From NCBI GenBank assembly GCA_028551475.1, contig CM052361.1, forward strand, positions 23,015,491-23,079,490: a stretch of DNA of 64,000 bases. Direction: 5' to 3'. Origin of the DNA: Casuarina equisetifolia (lineage: Eukaryota; Streptophyta; Magnoliopsida; Fagales; Casuarinaceae). Both the position numbers and the translations under genes were made by a program. Of the stretch, positions 49,831 to 61,379 are shown in pieces. The notes beneath the pieces are model-generated. The model did not search any database and was not told the origin of the DNA. It worked only from the letters and a program-made list of their open reading frames with translations. The first letter of the stretch is position 1, and each line of letters opens with the position of its first letter.

Positions 49831-50339
49831 CCTCTTACAACTGTCGTTTACAAAATAAATAGCTACTGTACGATAGTTCCTAACTGTGACTTCCCACGCT
49901 ATAAAATTAAAGTTTTGGTCTCTAAAATATTCTTTTCAAGAGACTATTTGAGTGTTTATGATTTAAAGAAAGTGACAAAAAAAAAAAAAAGGAGTAAATG
50001 TCAGGGGAGATCTCGATTTTTATACAATCATATTCCATTACCACCTTCCTAATCAATCTTTCATCCACAAAAGGACTTCCACCCATTTAAGCCTCGAGAA
50101 CTTTGCTCTTGAGGTTAAAAAATTGAGTAATAACAATCAAGCCACCAAGATTGAACAGTAGACAAGTATTTCAGTAATATAGGTTGTCAAATACAAATAT
50201 CGGGCCTTAAGACAAAGGCAGCATTCACTTATGGATCCATATTTTATTTTTACATCAAACTAAAATAAATAGGAGCTAGTCTTGATAAAACCAGGGAAGT
50301 TACGTCTCGTAGGTATGGCTAGTGGCTCAACTCCTTTTT
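49831..50339 (-). other. Unit spacer between J4 and RLP-D
   Basis: Homologous to 20500-20987 and to the other spacers, including a run of 12-13 A at 49979-49991. No gene is seen. Confidence 0.55.
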
Positions 50340-50960
50340 TATGGATGCTTGGCTTTCCCAGCTTTCTTTGTCACAACAAAGATGTTAACGAAAGATCTTG
50401 AACAAGATGTTGTCAACATATGCATAATAAGATGTCCTCCATCTCTTCCAAACATGAGGGGCCCAATGATAACTCCAAAACCAAAGATGAATCCTTGAGC
50501 AACTTGCTAATGGTCTCGGCTTTTTGACCATTCTCAACCTTTCTTTTAATCATTTTGGAAGGGCAAATTCCACAATGTAAGTTGTTTACTACATTTTCAA
50601 AAAATTCTTTTGAAGGGAATAAAAAATTATGTGGCATTCCTTTGAAATCACAATGCACACAAAAGGAGTTGAGACTATCATCTTCAAAGCATGAAATAGT
50701 TTGTTACTTGATAAATCCAATGACTCAAAAAGATAATGCCATCAACAAGTTTTATAGGGATGTTACCAATAAGCTTGTTACTTAGTAAATCTAGTGACTC
50801 AAGATGACTTAATTTTCCCGAAGATGGTGGAATCCCAGTTGTGAAAGCATTATGAGACATTAGAAGATGTAATAATTTGTGTTCTCCAACTTCTTTTGGT
50901 ATAGGATCATCAAAATTGTTACCAGAAAAGTCAAGGATGGTAAAAGTAATTAGAGTCTAC
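50340..50960 (-). pseudogene. RLP-D: RLP 3' remnant containing a small inversion
   Basis: 50340-50490 is the RLP tail and membrane segment on minus (reverse of AAACCAAAGATGAATCC). At about 50493 the orientation flips. TTGAGCAACTTGCTAATGG to ~50700 reads EQLANGLGFLTILNLSFNH, GQIPQCKLFTTF and GNKKLCGIPLKSQC on the plus strand, which is the C-cap region in reverse. From about 50700 to 50950 LRRs resume on minus. The rest of the RLP is missing. Confidence 0.85.
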
Positions 50961-51469
50961 AAAGAGAATAACAGGGGAAAAAAATGAAAATGGAATTTTC
51001 AAAAAGAAGAAATGGGAGAGAAAGTACTTTAGATGGATATCTTTTCCTATAGTGACTAAAATGGTCTCCGCCTTCTCACGTGACAAACCGCCGTCTCATG
51101 GAGAATATAGGGTCCAGATTAAGCATTGCACTGGGGAAAAGAATCATTGCGCTTTAGGTGGCGACCGGCTCGCTCAATCCGTTTTGTGCCGCATGTCGAG
51201 AGCCATCCTGTTCTCGCAAAGCGTTCCACGAAGTGTCTGCAACAAGTACAGGCAGCTGGATCGTTCTCAGCTTTCAAATGTTCATTTGAATCCGATGGTT
51301 TTGTTAGGAGTCCATTTACTATGCACTCGAAATGCGGTCAAATTGAACATAGCAGCCAAGAAAGAAACATAATAGGTAGGGTAGGTCTCGATGACTCATA
51401 ATTGTCCTACTCTCTAGGACTCAATGACTCAAAATCTTGTTTCGGATATCGTCCCTCAGGAAATTCTTC
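50961..51469. other. Inter-unit spacer with the second copy of the conserved 250-bp block
   Basis: 51140-51380 matches 40085-40330 closely. Both plus frames that are open there are open here too (51052-51372 and 51126-51401). No family is recognised. The right part matches the J 3' flank. Confidence 0.5.
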
Positions 51470-53139
51470 CACTTAATTAATATGTCACTAGATGGGTGGT
51501 AGTGCCATCAGTGCAGTAATTTGTCATTTTTCACAGAGTAGATCTCTCATGAATATACACCTTCATCACGTAGAAAGTGAGTTACAAAAGAGAAATGGGG
51601 TTCAATAAGGATAAGAGCTTACAAAGTCATAGCGGGTCACTACAAAACCCGTAAAACTCTTCTCCATCTTGTCCATACCGACTTTGGCTTTTTTCAGCAC
51701 ACTAACGGGAAAAATCAGATCTGCTATTTCCAATGTCATTGTTCCTCCAAAGTCAGAATCCAGTAATGTATTGCATGCATGTTTAATCCTTATAAATTTC
51801 TATTGTGCATTTGCCTGTGCAGCAAAATAGTTCGTGATATTAGCACCTGTTATCTATATACCAATAAAAGAATTAGTTATAGACAAGCAACTTATAAGCA
51901 CTTTGCTGACTGCAACACAATATATGAAAGCGGGAAAAATGGAAGAGCATAAAACTTCAGCTAGGGAGTAGTATCTTACCAAAAACTAAATCTCACAACT
52001 ACAATTGAACTCATGGTAGAACAAGATAAACCGCCAAGAAACCCTATGTACATCTAAGGACTTCTTTCCCCTTCCTTTAAAGCACCCAAATGCACTGCAA
52101 CAGGAAACAACAGGAGGAAAGCTGATCATATCAAGAATGTCAGTCAAAATTAGGGAAGCAAGTTGAGATCACTGAAGGATGGTCAATTAGTTTCTCATTC
52201 TAACTGAACATGGCTAATTCATTTGTGGGGAGTGGTGGCACCAGCTTAAAGTCTGGCAACATGAATATGAGATATTTTAGATAGGTGCATACGTAACTTC
52301 TGCAATCTAAACTGAGGTTGGTTAAAAGCGATATAGAAGCATATGAGGTAACATGAAGGCTCCAAAGCTCATTAAAAAAAAAAAAAAACATTTAAACCAA
52401 AAACAAGCTCTTTAGAGGCACAATGTTTAGCTGGTCTTCGTAAGAGCTTTTGTAGAAGCATCATCACCAATAAATCGTGGAGACATTCTAAAGCCATATT
52501 TCACAAACAAAAGATCTAAAAATTGTGCACCAAGCACTGGGAAGTTTCGTGCCTGAAGTAGAGATGATCATCTAATTGATTATCTTACCCTTTTGTAGTG
52601 AATCTGATGAAATATTGAGTGTCAAGGAATTCTGCCATGATTACTGTCACATATATGTAAACATGGTTGTTAAGCCCTAAACATCCAGAAGCAAAATGTT
52701 TGGGCATTTGGATTTTGTTAAGTTGCTTAGGAGATGTTTGGCTCGAATTTGTGCGGAAATTTCACTATTTATGCGGTCACCAACATAACTAAATTATTGT
52801 TGCAGATTGCATTTGGCTAAATGTGTATATTTTCGTTGCCCTTCTCAGAGAGGTCCTCAAGATTTCTCATGTAACTGAACCTAAACATCCTTAGTATTTT
52901 TCCTACGTAAATATTTGTGACCAAACTCCAACGCGATAGAACTTGAAACTCCAATGATTTCACATTCACTTTTTTCTTTCCGAGACGCATTCCAAAATAA
53001 TATCCCTCAAAAATCAGTAAATGCAATAACAGATACGTAAATCAGAGCCTAGAGTCTTTACGCATTTGTTCAGAACTTAAAATTACTCCAAATAAAGTCA
53101 TCTACTTCGAATATATGGAGCGTAATCCCATCTAAACAA

Positions 53140-53172
<33 letters not shown>

Positions 53173-53540
53173 GGGTGTAAATAAAGAAAGAGCAAAACTC
53201 AAATTTTAAGGGACGGAATGCTTAATTCAGCAACTTACCTCCTTATTGACATCAGGATGATACTTCAGAGCAAGTTTTCGATATGCCCTCTTGATTTCGT
53301 CCGGAGTTGCAGAGGGAGACACACCCAAAGCCTCATAAGGAGACTCTCTGCAAGTCACTCTCAACGGGGTAATAGTACTTCTTCTTGCCTTCTGCTTGTA
53401 ACTCCAGAATCTGCAGATGGGTATCGAAGATTTGGTATGATTGTGCAAAGAGACAAGAGAAAGGTGAGGAAGAGACCTGAAACAAAGGTGAGAGCAACAG
53501 GGAGGGTGGTGTGTGGTGTCAGAGGTGGAGCCACTACATG
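51470..53540 (-). pseudogene. J5: J-domain pseudogene lacking exons 3 to 5
   Basis: Exon 1 (53237 to ~53540) keeps [20 protein letters not shown] and HPDVNKE in frame, but a frameshift separates this from the transit peptide, and the MHG start is altered. Exon 2 (~51625-51815) has the shared TAG at 51800-51802. At about 51470 3'-flank DNA (TCAGGAAATTCTTCCA) is joined directly to intron-2 sequence, so exons 3, 4 and 5 are gone. Intron 1 carries the insertion shared with J3 and J6 and the 32-G tract lies just downstream of exon 1. Confidence 0.88.
53140..53171. repeat. Homopolymer of 32 G
   Basis: An uninterrupted G run in J5 intron 1, followed by TGGGTG. The paralogous sites have at most a few G (ACCGTGACAAAAAG at ~19936, ACCATGGACAAAG at ~43275). 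Confidence 0.95.
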
Positions 53541-54249
53541 CACGTTGGTGAAGTAATCTCCGCCTCCAACCACGTTCCTTCGCCTTTGGCCCGGTTCTTC
53601 TTGACGAGTGTAGATCACAACCCTCGACGGTCAGAAATGGTTGTCGGATAGGGTTCCATGCATTTACTGGAGCTCTCACAACTGTCGTTTACAAATAAAA
53701 TAGCTACTGTACGACAGTTCCTAACTGTGATTTTCCAAGCTATAAGATTAAGGTTTTCTTTAAAAAAGAAAATAAAAATTAATATTTTGATTCCCAAAAT
53801 ATTATTTTCAAGAGAATAGTTTAATTTTTATAATTTAAAGAAAGTGACACAAAAAGGAGTAAGTTTCAAAATAGATCCTGATTTTTCTACAATCATATTT
53901 CATAACTACCTTTTTAATCAATCTTTCTTCATCACAAAAACACTTTCAACCATTTAATCCTTCAAAACCCGGTCTTGACGTTAGAAAAGTAACCAACAAA
54001 CAAGCCACCATGAACAAATATCAAACAAGTAATTCACTAATACAGGCTATCAAATCCAACTATCATGCCTTAAGACAATGGCAGTGTTCATACATGGATT
54101 CATATTTAATTTTTACATGAAGCTAAAACAAACAGGAGCTAGTCCTGATAAAAACCTGGGAAGTTTCCTCTCGTGGGTGTGGCTGCTGGCTCAACTCCTT
54201 ACTTATGGATGTTCGGCTTACACAACATTCTTGGTTACACCAAAGATGG
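53541..54249 (-). other. Unit spacer between J5 and the intact RLP
   Basis: Homologous to 20300-20987. It contains the 3' UTR of the intact RLP at its right end and the old J promoter at its left. No gene is seen. Confidence 0.55.
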
Positions 54250-56697
54250 TTAATGAAAGATCTTAAACAAAACATTGTCAACATATTCATAATAAGATAT
54301 CCTCCATCTCTTCCAAAACATAAGGGGTCCAATGATAACCCCAAAACCAAAGATAAATCCTAATTCTACACTTATATATTTCCACTCAATTGTTATATGA
54401 TATTTTGGTTGAGTTGTTTCATGCTTTGGGGGTAGCAATCCTAACTCAATTTGTGCACAATTGGATTTCAAAGGAAGGCCACATAATTTTTCATTCCCTT
54501 CAAATGAGGTTTCTGAGAATATAAAAAATTGCTTGGCTTGTGGAATTCGACCTTTCAAATAATTGAATGAAAGGTTGAGATCAGATAAAAAGATAAGACC
54601 ATTAGCAAGTTGTTCTGGAATTCTACCAATAAGCTTGTTGCTCGATAAATCCAATGACTCAAGATGGCTCAAATTTCCTAATGATGGTGGGATTTGTCCT
54701 ATTAAGGCATTGTGTGACAAGTTGAGACTGTATAGCATTCTAAGTTCTCCCATCTCTTTAGGTATAGAACCACCAAAATTGTTGCACGAAAAGTCAAGGA
54801 TGGTGTTTTCAATATGGATCTTCTCTAGCTCTCTCTCTACACCTTTGATCGTCAATATCACCTTATCTTCATAAAACAAAAAATAATCACCAAAAAAGTA
54901 AAGCTCGTCAGGCATTGAATGGGTCTTATCTTTACCTTCCATTATTGCCTTCAAAGTAGACAAGAACATTATTGGGAGCTTCCCACCAAAATTGTTTGAA
55001 GAGATGTCCAAAATTTGAAGCATTGGCCATGAGCTACTAGGCTTAGGATTAGTAATGCTTCCATAAAATTTGTTTGATCGCAAAACAAGTACCCTCAATG
55101 CAGTTGTGTTTGTCAAATAAAATGGGAAGGTACCCTTGATATGGTTATTCCCAACATCCAATAATTGCAACCTTACACAATTAGCCAAATATTTTAGTAA
55201 CACCCCTTCTAGATGATTTTCATTCAAAACTAAACTTTTTAACTGACATTCATCTTGAAATGTATTAGGGATGGTGCCATTGAGGTTGTTTCTCCCCAAA
55301 TTCAATGTATCAAGATTTTCACTCATCTTAATCAAACATCGAGGAATTGTGCCAGTTAGGAAATTGCTGGACAAATCCAAAAAGTTAAGATATGTGGCAT
55401 TACATATTGATTCAGGGATGCTACCATAGAGTTTATTATTTGAAAGAGATAACATTACTATGGGATGTAAGGACTTGCCGATGTTCACTGGTACGGTAGA
55501 GTAAAAATCATTTGCAGAGAGATCCAAGTACAAGATGGATGAGAAAATTGGGAGCTGCCCTTGGAGTTGGTTGGAGTGTAGGTCTAGGTAGCCAAAAGAA
55601 GAAAGATTAGGTCCATTCAAATTTACCAGATTGTTATGGGAGAGATTTAAGTAACTGAGAATAGGATTTTCCCAAAAATAGGTGGGTATATCTCCAAAGA
55701 TTTGGTTACCAGAGAGGTCTACGGTTGATAATCTTGATTGATTTCTCAAGAAATCAGGAAAACCCTTCAATTTGCAGTAAGCCAAGCCTACCTTCTCAAT
55801 TTGTGGAAATGAGAGCAACGAAACATTTAATCCATCATACTCAATCCACAAGTTATTGTATGAAAGATATAGCACTGAAAGATTTCTCAACTTTTTGATG
55901 ACATTAAGCTGAAAACTGCCATTGAAGTTGTTTAGAGAAAGTGAAAGTTCCGAAAGGTCTGGGAACTCAAAGATCCACATAGGTATTGGCCCGTCTAGTT
56001 GATTTCTACTCAAAACAAGCGTATCTAGAGGATAAGAATAATTGCTGGGGAATTTATTAAGTCGACCAGAAAATTGGTTGCTGGAAAGTTCTAACTTCTG
56101 CAATGAGTGACTAACAAATAAAGAACTTGGAATATTACCGGTCAATAAATTGTCACTCAAATCAAGATAATATAAATTTTGAAGTTCTTCCCATTGAGTA
56201 GAAGTAATCTCACCACTTAGATTATTCTGAGAAAGGTTCAGAGAAGTCAAGTTCTTGGCTCTACTAAATGACGGAATTGATCCGTTGAAATGATTGTCTG
56301 ATAAATCCAGCTCGGTCAATTGTGTGAGATTTGCCATTGAGATTGGAATTGAGCCACTCAAGTTATTAGATGCCAAATCTAGAATCTGGAGATGCTGAAG
56401 ACCAAAGAGTTTGCTTGAATTATCAAGCCCACCTGAGATAGATTGACCTGTCAAGTGGAGACCAATAACACATCCATCTTCGCACATTACACCCTCCCAC
56501 GAACAACATCCGATACTTTGATTCCACAAAGCAAGTGTTGTGGACGAAGTAGGATCGAATACAAGGTCCTTCTTCAGTTGGAGCAACAAGGACTGCTGAT
56601 TGCCCGAACATTGTCTAGACACTGCAAAGACATAAAAGGTTAAAAGAAGTGTACAAAAGGATATTAAGAACACACACGAAAGGAAGGGAATTCTCAT
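54250..56697 (-). CDS. RLP-E: intact Cf-9/Ve1-type receptor-like protein with a shortened ectodomain
   Basis: 815-aa single-exon protein of the plasma membrane. Signal peptide (1 to ~28, MRIPFLSCVFLISFCTLLL), an N-cap with paired cysteines (CCSWEGVMCEDGCVIGL, ~68-84), then about 20 LRRs of the plant type LxxLxxLxLSxNxLxGxIP. An island region follows (~585-627, EDKVILTIKGVERELEKI) and then three to four more LRRs. The C-cap is EGNEKLCGLPLKSNC (~733-747). The membrane segment (~774-795) carries the glycine-rich ELGFIFGFGVIIGPL, used by RLPs to pair with the adaptor kinase SOBIR1. The tail of about 20 residues contains a YxxPhi-type endocytic motif (YEYV). There is no kinase. The family includes fungal-elicitor and effector receptors. 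Full-length RLP-C has 1076 codons, so about 260 residues (some ten LRRs after the first one or two) are missing, in frame, near residue 120. The start is secure, since an in-frame stop lies just upstream of the ATG. The ligand is unknown. Confidence 0.93.
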   Translation of the reverse strand: MRIPFLSCVFLISFCTLLLTFYVFAVSRQCSGNQQSLLLQLKKDLVFDPTSSTTLALWNQSIGCCSWEGVMCEDGCVIGLHLTGQSISGGLDNSSKLFGLQHLQILDLASNNLSGSIPISMANLTQLTELDLSDNHFNGSIPSFSRAKNLTSLNLSQNNLSGEITSTQWEELQNLYYLDLSDNLLTGNIPSSLFVSHSLQKLELSSNQFSGRLNKFPSNYSYPLDTLVLSRNQLDGPIPMWIFEFPDLSELSLSLNNFNGSFQLNVIKKLRNLSVLYLSYNNLWIEYDGLNVSLLSFPQIEKVGLAYCKLKGFPDFLRNQSRLSTVDLSGNQIFGDIPTYFWENPILSYLNLSHNNLVNLNGPNLSSFGYLDLHSNQLQGQLPIFSSILYLDLSANDFYSTVPVNIGKSLHPIVMLSLSNNKLYGSIPESICNATYLNFLDLSSNFLTGTIPRCLIKMSENLDTLNLGRNNLNGTIPNTFQDECQLKSLVLNENHLEGVLLKYLANCVRLQLLDVGNNHIKGTFPFYLTNTTALRVLVLRSNKFYGSITNPKPSSSWPMLQILDISSNNFGGKLPIMFLSTLKAIMEGKDKTHSMPDELYFFGDYFLFYEDKVILTIKGVERELEKIHIENTILDFSCNNFGGSIPKEMGELRMLYSLNLSHNALIGQIPPSLGNLSHLESLDLSSNKLIGRIPEQLANGLIFLSDLNLSFNYLKGRIPQAKQFFIFSETSFEGNEKLCGLPLKSNCAQIELGLLPPKHETTQPKYHITIEWKYISVELGFIFGFGVIIGPLMFWKRWRISYYEYVDNVLFKIFH

Positions 56698-57368
56698 TGT
56701 AAGCTGTAACTAGAGAAATCCACGCAATAAAGGATGAAAAGGTGGTCAAGTTATGGTGCGTTCAGAAGGGTCCACAAAAGAATAAATAAATAAATAAATA
56801 AAGGGAAAGAAAAGGGGAATGGAGAAGATTAGTTGCGAGAGGGCAAACTCTACCTGGTCTGTCACGCAGCTCACTGAACGCAATCCACGGATCAATTGAT
56901 TCTGTCTTAACTGACCAAGAAAATAAAGATCAAAGAAAAAGGAGACTAGTCAATATAATAGAGACAATAGAGAAGACCAGCAACAACCTTGTCCTATTTA
57001 CACAAAAAAGGAAAGAACAAAGAAATAAGAGTCTTGTCCACCTAATGAAGGCAATGAATAAGTCAAGTTCCATTATTTTCTTGTAAAGAGAGAAATTTCA
57101 GTAGGTCTCAGCAGTACAGAGTCTAAAGAGCAAATGGAAAAAAAAAATACAAAGTTACTTATGGCATCCTTCGCAAAAATATTGATCTACACGATCTTCA
57201 ACTCAGCAAGATTTCTTTATATCCAAGTTAAACAGAAACAACCACTAAATTTGTACTGAACACAAGCTTTTTTCTTTCATCATCCACGGCTCAACGCTTG
57301 AAACTCAGTTCTTGCGGATTGAAAAGTGAACAACTGACAAACAAGCAATCGAAGAAGAACATTACTTC
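56698..57368 (-). promoter_or_regulatory. Upstream region of the intact RLP
   Basis: On minus this is the 5' UTR and promoter. A (AAAT)n-type run, AATAAATAAATAAATAAATA, at 56782-56801 lies about 90 bases upstream of the ATG. The part 56815-56960 matches other RLP upstream regions, so it is likely to hold the shared regulatory elements. The LINE ends at the distal border. A transcription start cannot be placed. Confidence 0.45.
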
Positions 57369-58575
57369 TTTTTTTTTTTTTGGTGAAAGGTCAAATTATA
57401 TATCACCCGTAAAAAAATTTACAAGATTGTTCGATTACAAAATATCATCATCTAAGCTCAAATATTGCACTTGGCAAATTCCAAAGCTCTTGTAAAAATT
57501 TATTACAATTTGTAAGCTTGACTCCTCTGGTAGATGAAATCTTGCCTCTCACATCCTTCTTGATTTTAGCAATAATGGTTGAGTTTTCTAGACTTGTATT
57601 GCTGAATCTTCTTCTATTCTTTTCGCTCCAAATGTGATGCAATACGGCTTTGAAAGATATACTAAGCAAAGTAGCTGCAAAGCTCTTCCTCTTAACAGTT
57701 TTGATCATCCAACATATTTCAGCTCGCCAGTGTTCAATTCTTCGAGTTAATCCATTCATGCCTAACAAAGCCTTCCAGATGTAGTTTGTGAACCTGCACT
57801 TAAAAAATAAATGTTCATGTGATTCTTCTTCTTGTTAGCAAAGGTTGCATTGTAGATCCACTGAACTATTCCATTTAGCCACCTGATTCGCTGTGGATAG
57901 TTTGTCTCTTAAAATGATCCAACATATAAAATTATGCTTCGGTACTCCTTCTTTCCAAACAAGTGTTGCCCATTTGGAATCTTCTCTATTCTCTCTTAGT
58001 GCTACATAACTTTTGGCAATATTGTATTCTGAGTCCGTCACTAGTTGTATGAGTTCACTTCTTACTTGTAAAATATTCCTAAAACTCCAAGCTAGTGACC
58101 CTTTCATCTCAACTTCTAATACATTCCTTTCCTTTAAATTTTCTGTTATCATCCATTTAACCCATAAGGAGTTTGAATTAGGGTGCACAAGAGACCATAG
58201 AAGTTTTCCAATTGCCGCCTTATTCCAAGTGTGAATGTCTATCAAACCTAGTCCTCTAGAAATTTTAGGCTAGCAAACTTCTTTCCATATCATTTTCTCT
58301 ACACATCGTCCATTAGATTTACCTGTCCAAAGGAAAGTTCTAATCCTTTTTTCAATTTCATAAAGGGTCTGTTTTGGCAGTAAAAAAATTTGCATCCAAT
58401 ATGTTTGCAATAAGAACAGCACACTTTTTGCTACCTGCAGTCTCCCCCCATAACTAATATGCTTAGACTCCCAACCTTCAATTCTTCTCAATATCTTTTC
58501 TATCAGGATAGTACAATCTAGGTTGGAGAGTCTTTTAGTAATCAATGGCACTCCTAAGTATTTTTGTCTTCACAA
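57369..58575 (-). mobile_element. 5'-truncated L1-type LINE with poly(A) tail
   Basis: A run of 13 T on plus (57369-57381) is the poly(A) tail of a minus-strand insertion. Upstream of it a single frame, cut by stops at 58270 and 57835, reads the C-terminal part of ORF2 of plant L1 elements. YLGVPLITKRLSN begins at ~58565, followed by KILRRIEGWESKHISYGGR and FLWTGKSNGRCVEKMIWKEV. The zf-RVT domain comes next (WVKWMITENL, WKEGVPKHNFICWIILRDKL, CNLC...EEESHEHLFFKC) and then the HIWSEKNRRRFSN end. The catalytic RT core is absent, as expected for 5' truncation. No target duplication could be defined by eye. Confidence 0.92.
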
Positions 58576-58879
58576 AATACGAAAATAGCAGTTATGCGAT
58601 TGGTTTGATTAGTTAATGGTTATATAGGTCGGTGTCTAATGGGGATTCAAATTCCAAGCATATAAAATGAAGGTATCGATTGTATTTGGAATTTCAACCC
58701 TCCTATAGAATTAAAATAACAAGAGTCCATAATGGATGATATCTAGATTCCTTATCAATCAAACATTCGTTAACACTTCTTGACAAACCCAAATACAATG
58801 CCTTAGGATAATGGCGGCACTAATAAATATATTCAATATTTACTTTCTTTTATATCAAACTGCTACAAACATAAGCTAA
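58576..58879. other. Unassigned spacer left of RLP-F
   Basis: AT-rich DNA between the LINE 5' break and the RLP-F 3' flank. The end (CAAATACAATGCCTTAGG) matches the flank text AAATATCATGCCTTAAG of the other units. No gene is seen. Confidence 0.5.
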
Positions 58880-60369
58880 TCATAATAAAACTAAAAGCCT
58901 TGCGTCTTCTAACTACGAAAAGTGCCTCGAAGTCCTTCTTTCGGGATGCTTGGCCTGTGCAACACATTGTCAAATAAAAAAGTGGAAGATCATAAAAAGA
59001 ATGTCTCCAACATGTTTGTAATATCATATCCTTAATCTCTTCCAAAATATAAGGAGTTGACGAAAGATAAACCCTAATTCAACACCTACATATTTCCATT
59101 CAACCGTAACCCAATGTTTTGAAGCTGGTGGCTTCTAATGTGGGATTATGATTTCAAGGGAAAGTCACATAATTTGTATTTTTTTCCTTCAAAAGCAGCT
59201 TTTGAAAATGTAGTGAATGGTTGACTAGTGAAATTTGCTCCTCCAACAGATTGAATGAAGTATTAGAAACTAATAAGGAAATAAGACAATTAGCAAATTG
59301 TATAAGGATTTTACAAGTAAGCTTGTTATTTGGCAAATCTAGTAACTCAAGATGACTTAATTTTCCCAAAGGTGGAGTATTGCTTGTGAAAGCATTATGA
59401 GACAAATTTAAAAGATGTAACAATTTTTTTTCTTTAATTTCTTCTAGCATAGGACCATTAAAATTGTTACAAGAAAAGTTAGGGGTAAAAGTAATTAGAA
59501 TCTCCAAAAGCCAGACCTTGGAACCTTTATAATTGCTACCATATCCTTCAAGAAAAATAGCAAGGTTCCTTCGATGTGATGTTGTTCCAATATGCAAATC
59601 TTTTGTCCTTGTGCATTTTGCCATAGATTTTGGTAATCTCTTGTTGTGATAGAAGCATTACAACACATATTAACACGTGCACACATCAACCATAAACACT
59701 AAAAGCATACAAGATTTAGAATGATTCAAATAAATCCATCCTTTGTCTATTATCAATAGCTTACCAATCTCTTCAACTATGTGCTAAGAAAATTATCGGG
59801 ATTGTAAATATCATTTTTCTCTATTAATTTGGTTACTCCCTACTGATCACTAGGCTAGTTCGCAGACTTTATAGCAACTCCAACAGTGGCGCTCTGCAAT
59901 TCAGGGCCTTTTGCAATTGTTCAGCACCATCTCCTCATGCACCAAAGCTGCCAAGCCACATAACCCTAAAAATAAACCCAAGAAAAAGAGTATAATATTT
60001 ATCCTCATCATCTATTTTAATTTCAAATACATCATAGAGGGTAAAAGGACATTATTGCCATCCCTAATTATGACAATTCACAATGTATCCTTCAAGTTGC
60101 CTTTTGAGACTTCTACTAAGTCCACACCAAATGGATTCGTTGGCCAAGTCAAGACTAGTAATACATCCCTTATTGTAGGTTAATCCTTCCCAAGAGCAAC
60201 AATCAACACTTTGATTACAATTAAGAAGCTTTTTGGACATAATAGGATTGAATATCAGATCATTATTATATTGCAGCACCAAGGACACTTGATTGCCAAG
60301 ACATTGGACAGAGGCGCAAAGACACAGAAGGAGATGAAAAGTGCGGGCATGGCCATCAAGAACAACCAT
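58880..60369 (-). pseudogene. RLP-F: RLP pseudogene with its middle deleted
   Basis: The N-terminal piece (60080-60369) has a signal peptide-like start, QCLGNQVSLVLQYNNDLIFNP and CCSWEGLTYNKGCITSLDLA, in which a cap cysteine is replaced by Tyr. The C-terminal piece (59154-59500) has FSCNNFNGPMLEEIKEKK, LLNLSHNAFTSN and KLSHLELLDLPNNKL. The tail region near 58900-59060 is broken. Between 59650 and 60060 lies sequence unrelated to RLPs, so most LRRs were lost and other DNA came in. Several frames are involved and no product is possible. Confidence 0.85.
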
Positions 60370-61379
60370 AAAAAGGTTGTTGATGACTTATAAGAGTCAC
60401 TTGTTACGACAGACAATCAAAGAGAAGCTGAACTTTTGAGCGAATAAGAGAGTGTAAAGTCCGAAGAACAAGACCAGATCCATCGATGGTTCGCTATAGT
60501 GACTGAACGTGTCAAATGGGCGGCTGAAGGAGAAGACGAAGTGAAGTCTGGAGTAGGAGATTGGAATGTTGGTAATCCATTGGAGCTAACGGATGGGAAT
60601 CACTCTATACCTTTTGTAGTACAAAGGCCACATCGCCTTGATAATAAATTCAATTAACCATGCCAGAGTTTGTGACCAAAAGGTTTGATTAGATAAGTCT
60701 GCTTTGCAAGCTGGGGCTTTTATTTATGTTATATTTCTTTCTTGCCTACCGTGCACGTCAGTGTACAATTCGACAAACAAATTAAGTTCAAAGTCACCTA
60801 CTTTTTTGACATATTTCATAATAAGTCTCGAGTTAACAATTATTGAAGGAAAATTAGAACCGAAATGGAAATCATGACATTAAAATATTAAGTTTTGAAA
60901 TAAGTTACAACTAATAGGAGAGATCCCAACCAATTTTGATAAAGATATTTATCTTGATATGATCAATTTCAAAACTACAATCAATAAGATACCGGAAGTC
61001 TTGGGCACCATATAATTTCCATTTAAAGTAAATATAAAAAGAATCCGCTAAGAGGATAACAGGAGAAAAATGAAAACAGAATTTTCAGACTTTTTAAGAT
61101 TGAACAAGAAATGTGTAAGAAAATAATTTTCATGGATGTCTCTTCCTACAGTGAGTCCAATGATGTCCACCACAACAGCCTTCAATTTCCTCTCGGTCCC
61201 ACTACAAACTACCATCTCATGGAGAATATACCCTGCGATTGAGAGTGCAAATAAGATGGCGGCTTTCAACACTATGGTTCGGGCTATGACTACCTTGGGT
61301 TCCATTAATGCAGCTAGTATTCGAGGTCTCGTTCCATCCCCCGTAAATTTAGATGTTTTGCTTCTATATGTACAAGCTC
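60370..61379. other. RLP-F upstream DNA and alpha-type inter-unit spacer
   Basis: The boundary phrase TTTCTTTCTTGCCT is at 60738. From 60830 it matches 28550-28900. At 61257-61400 a GC-richer block is open on plus (ATGGCGGCTTTCAACACTAT, MAAFNTMVRAMTTLGSINAA) and on minus (61048-61305). The copy near 29010 is frameshifted. I recognise neither product. Confidence 0.5.
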
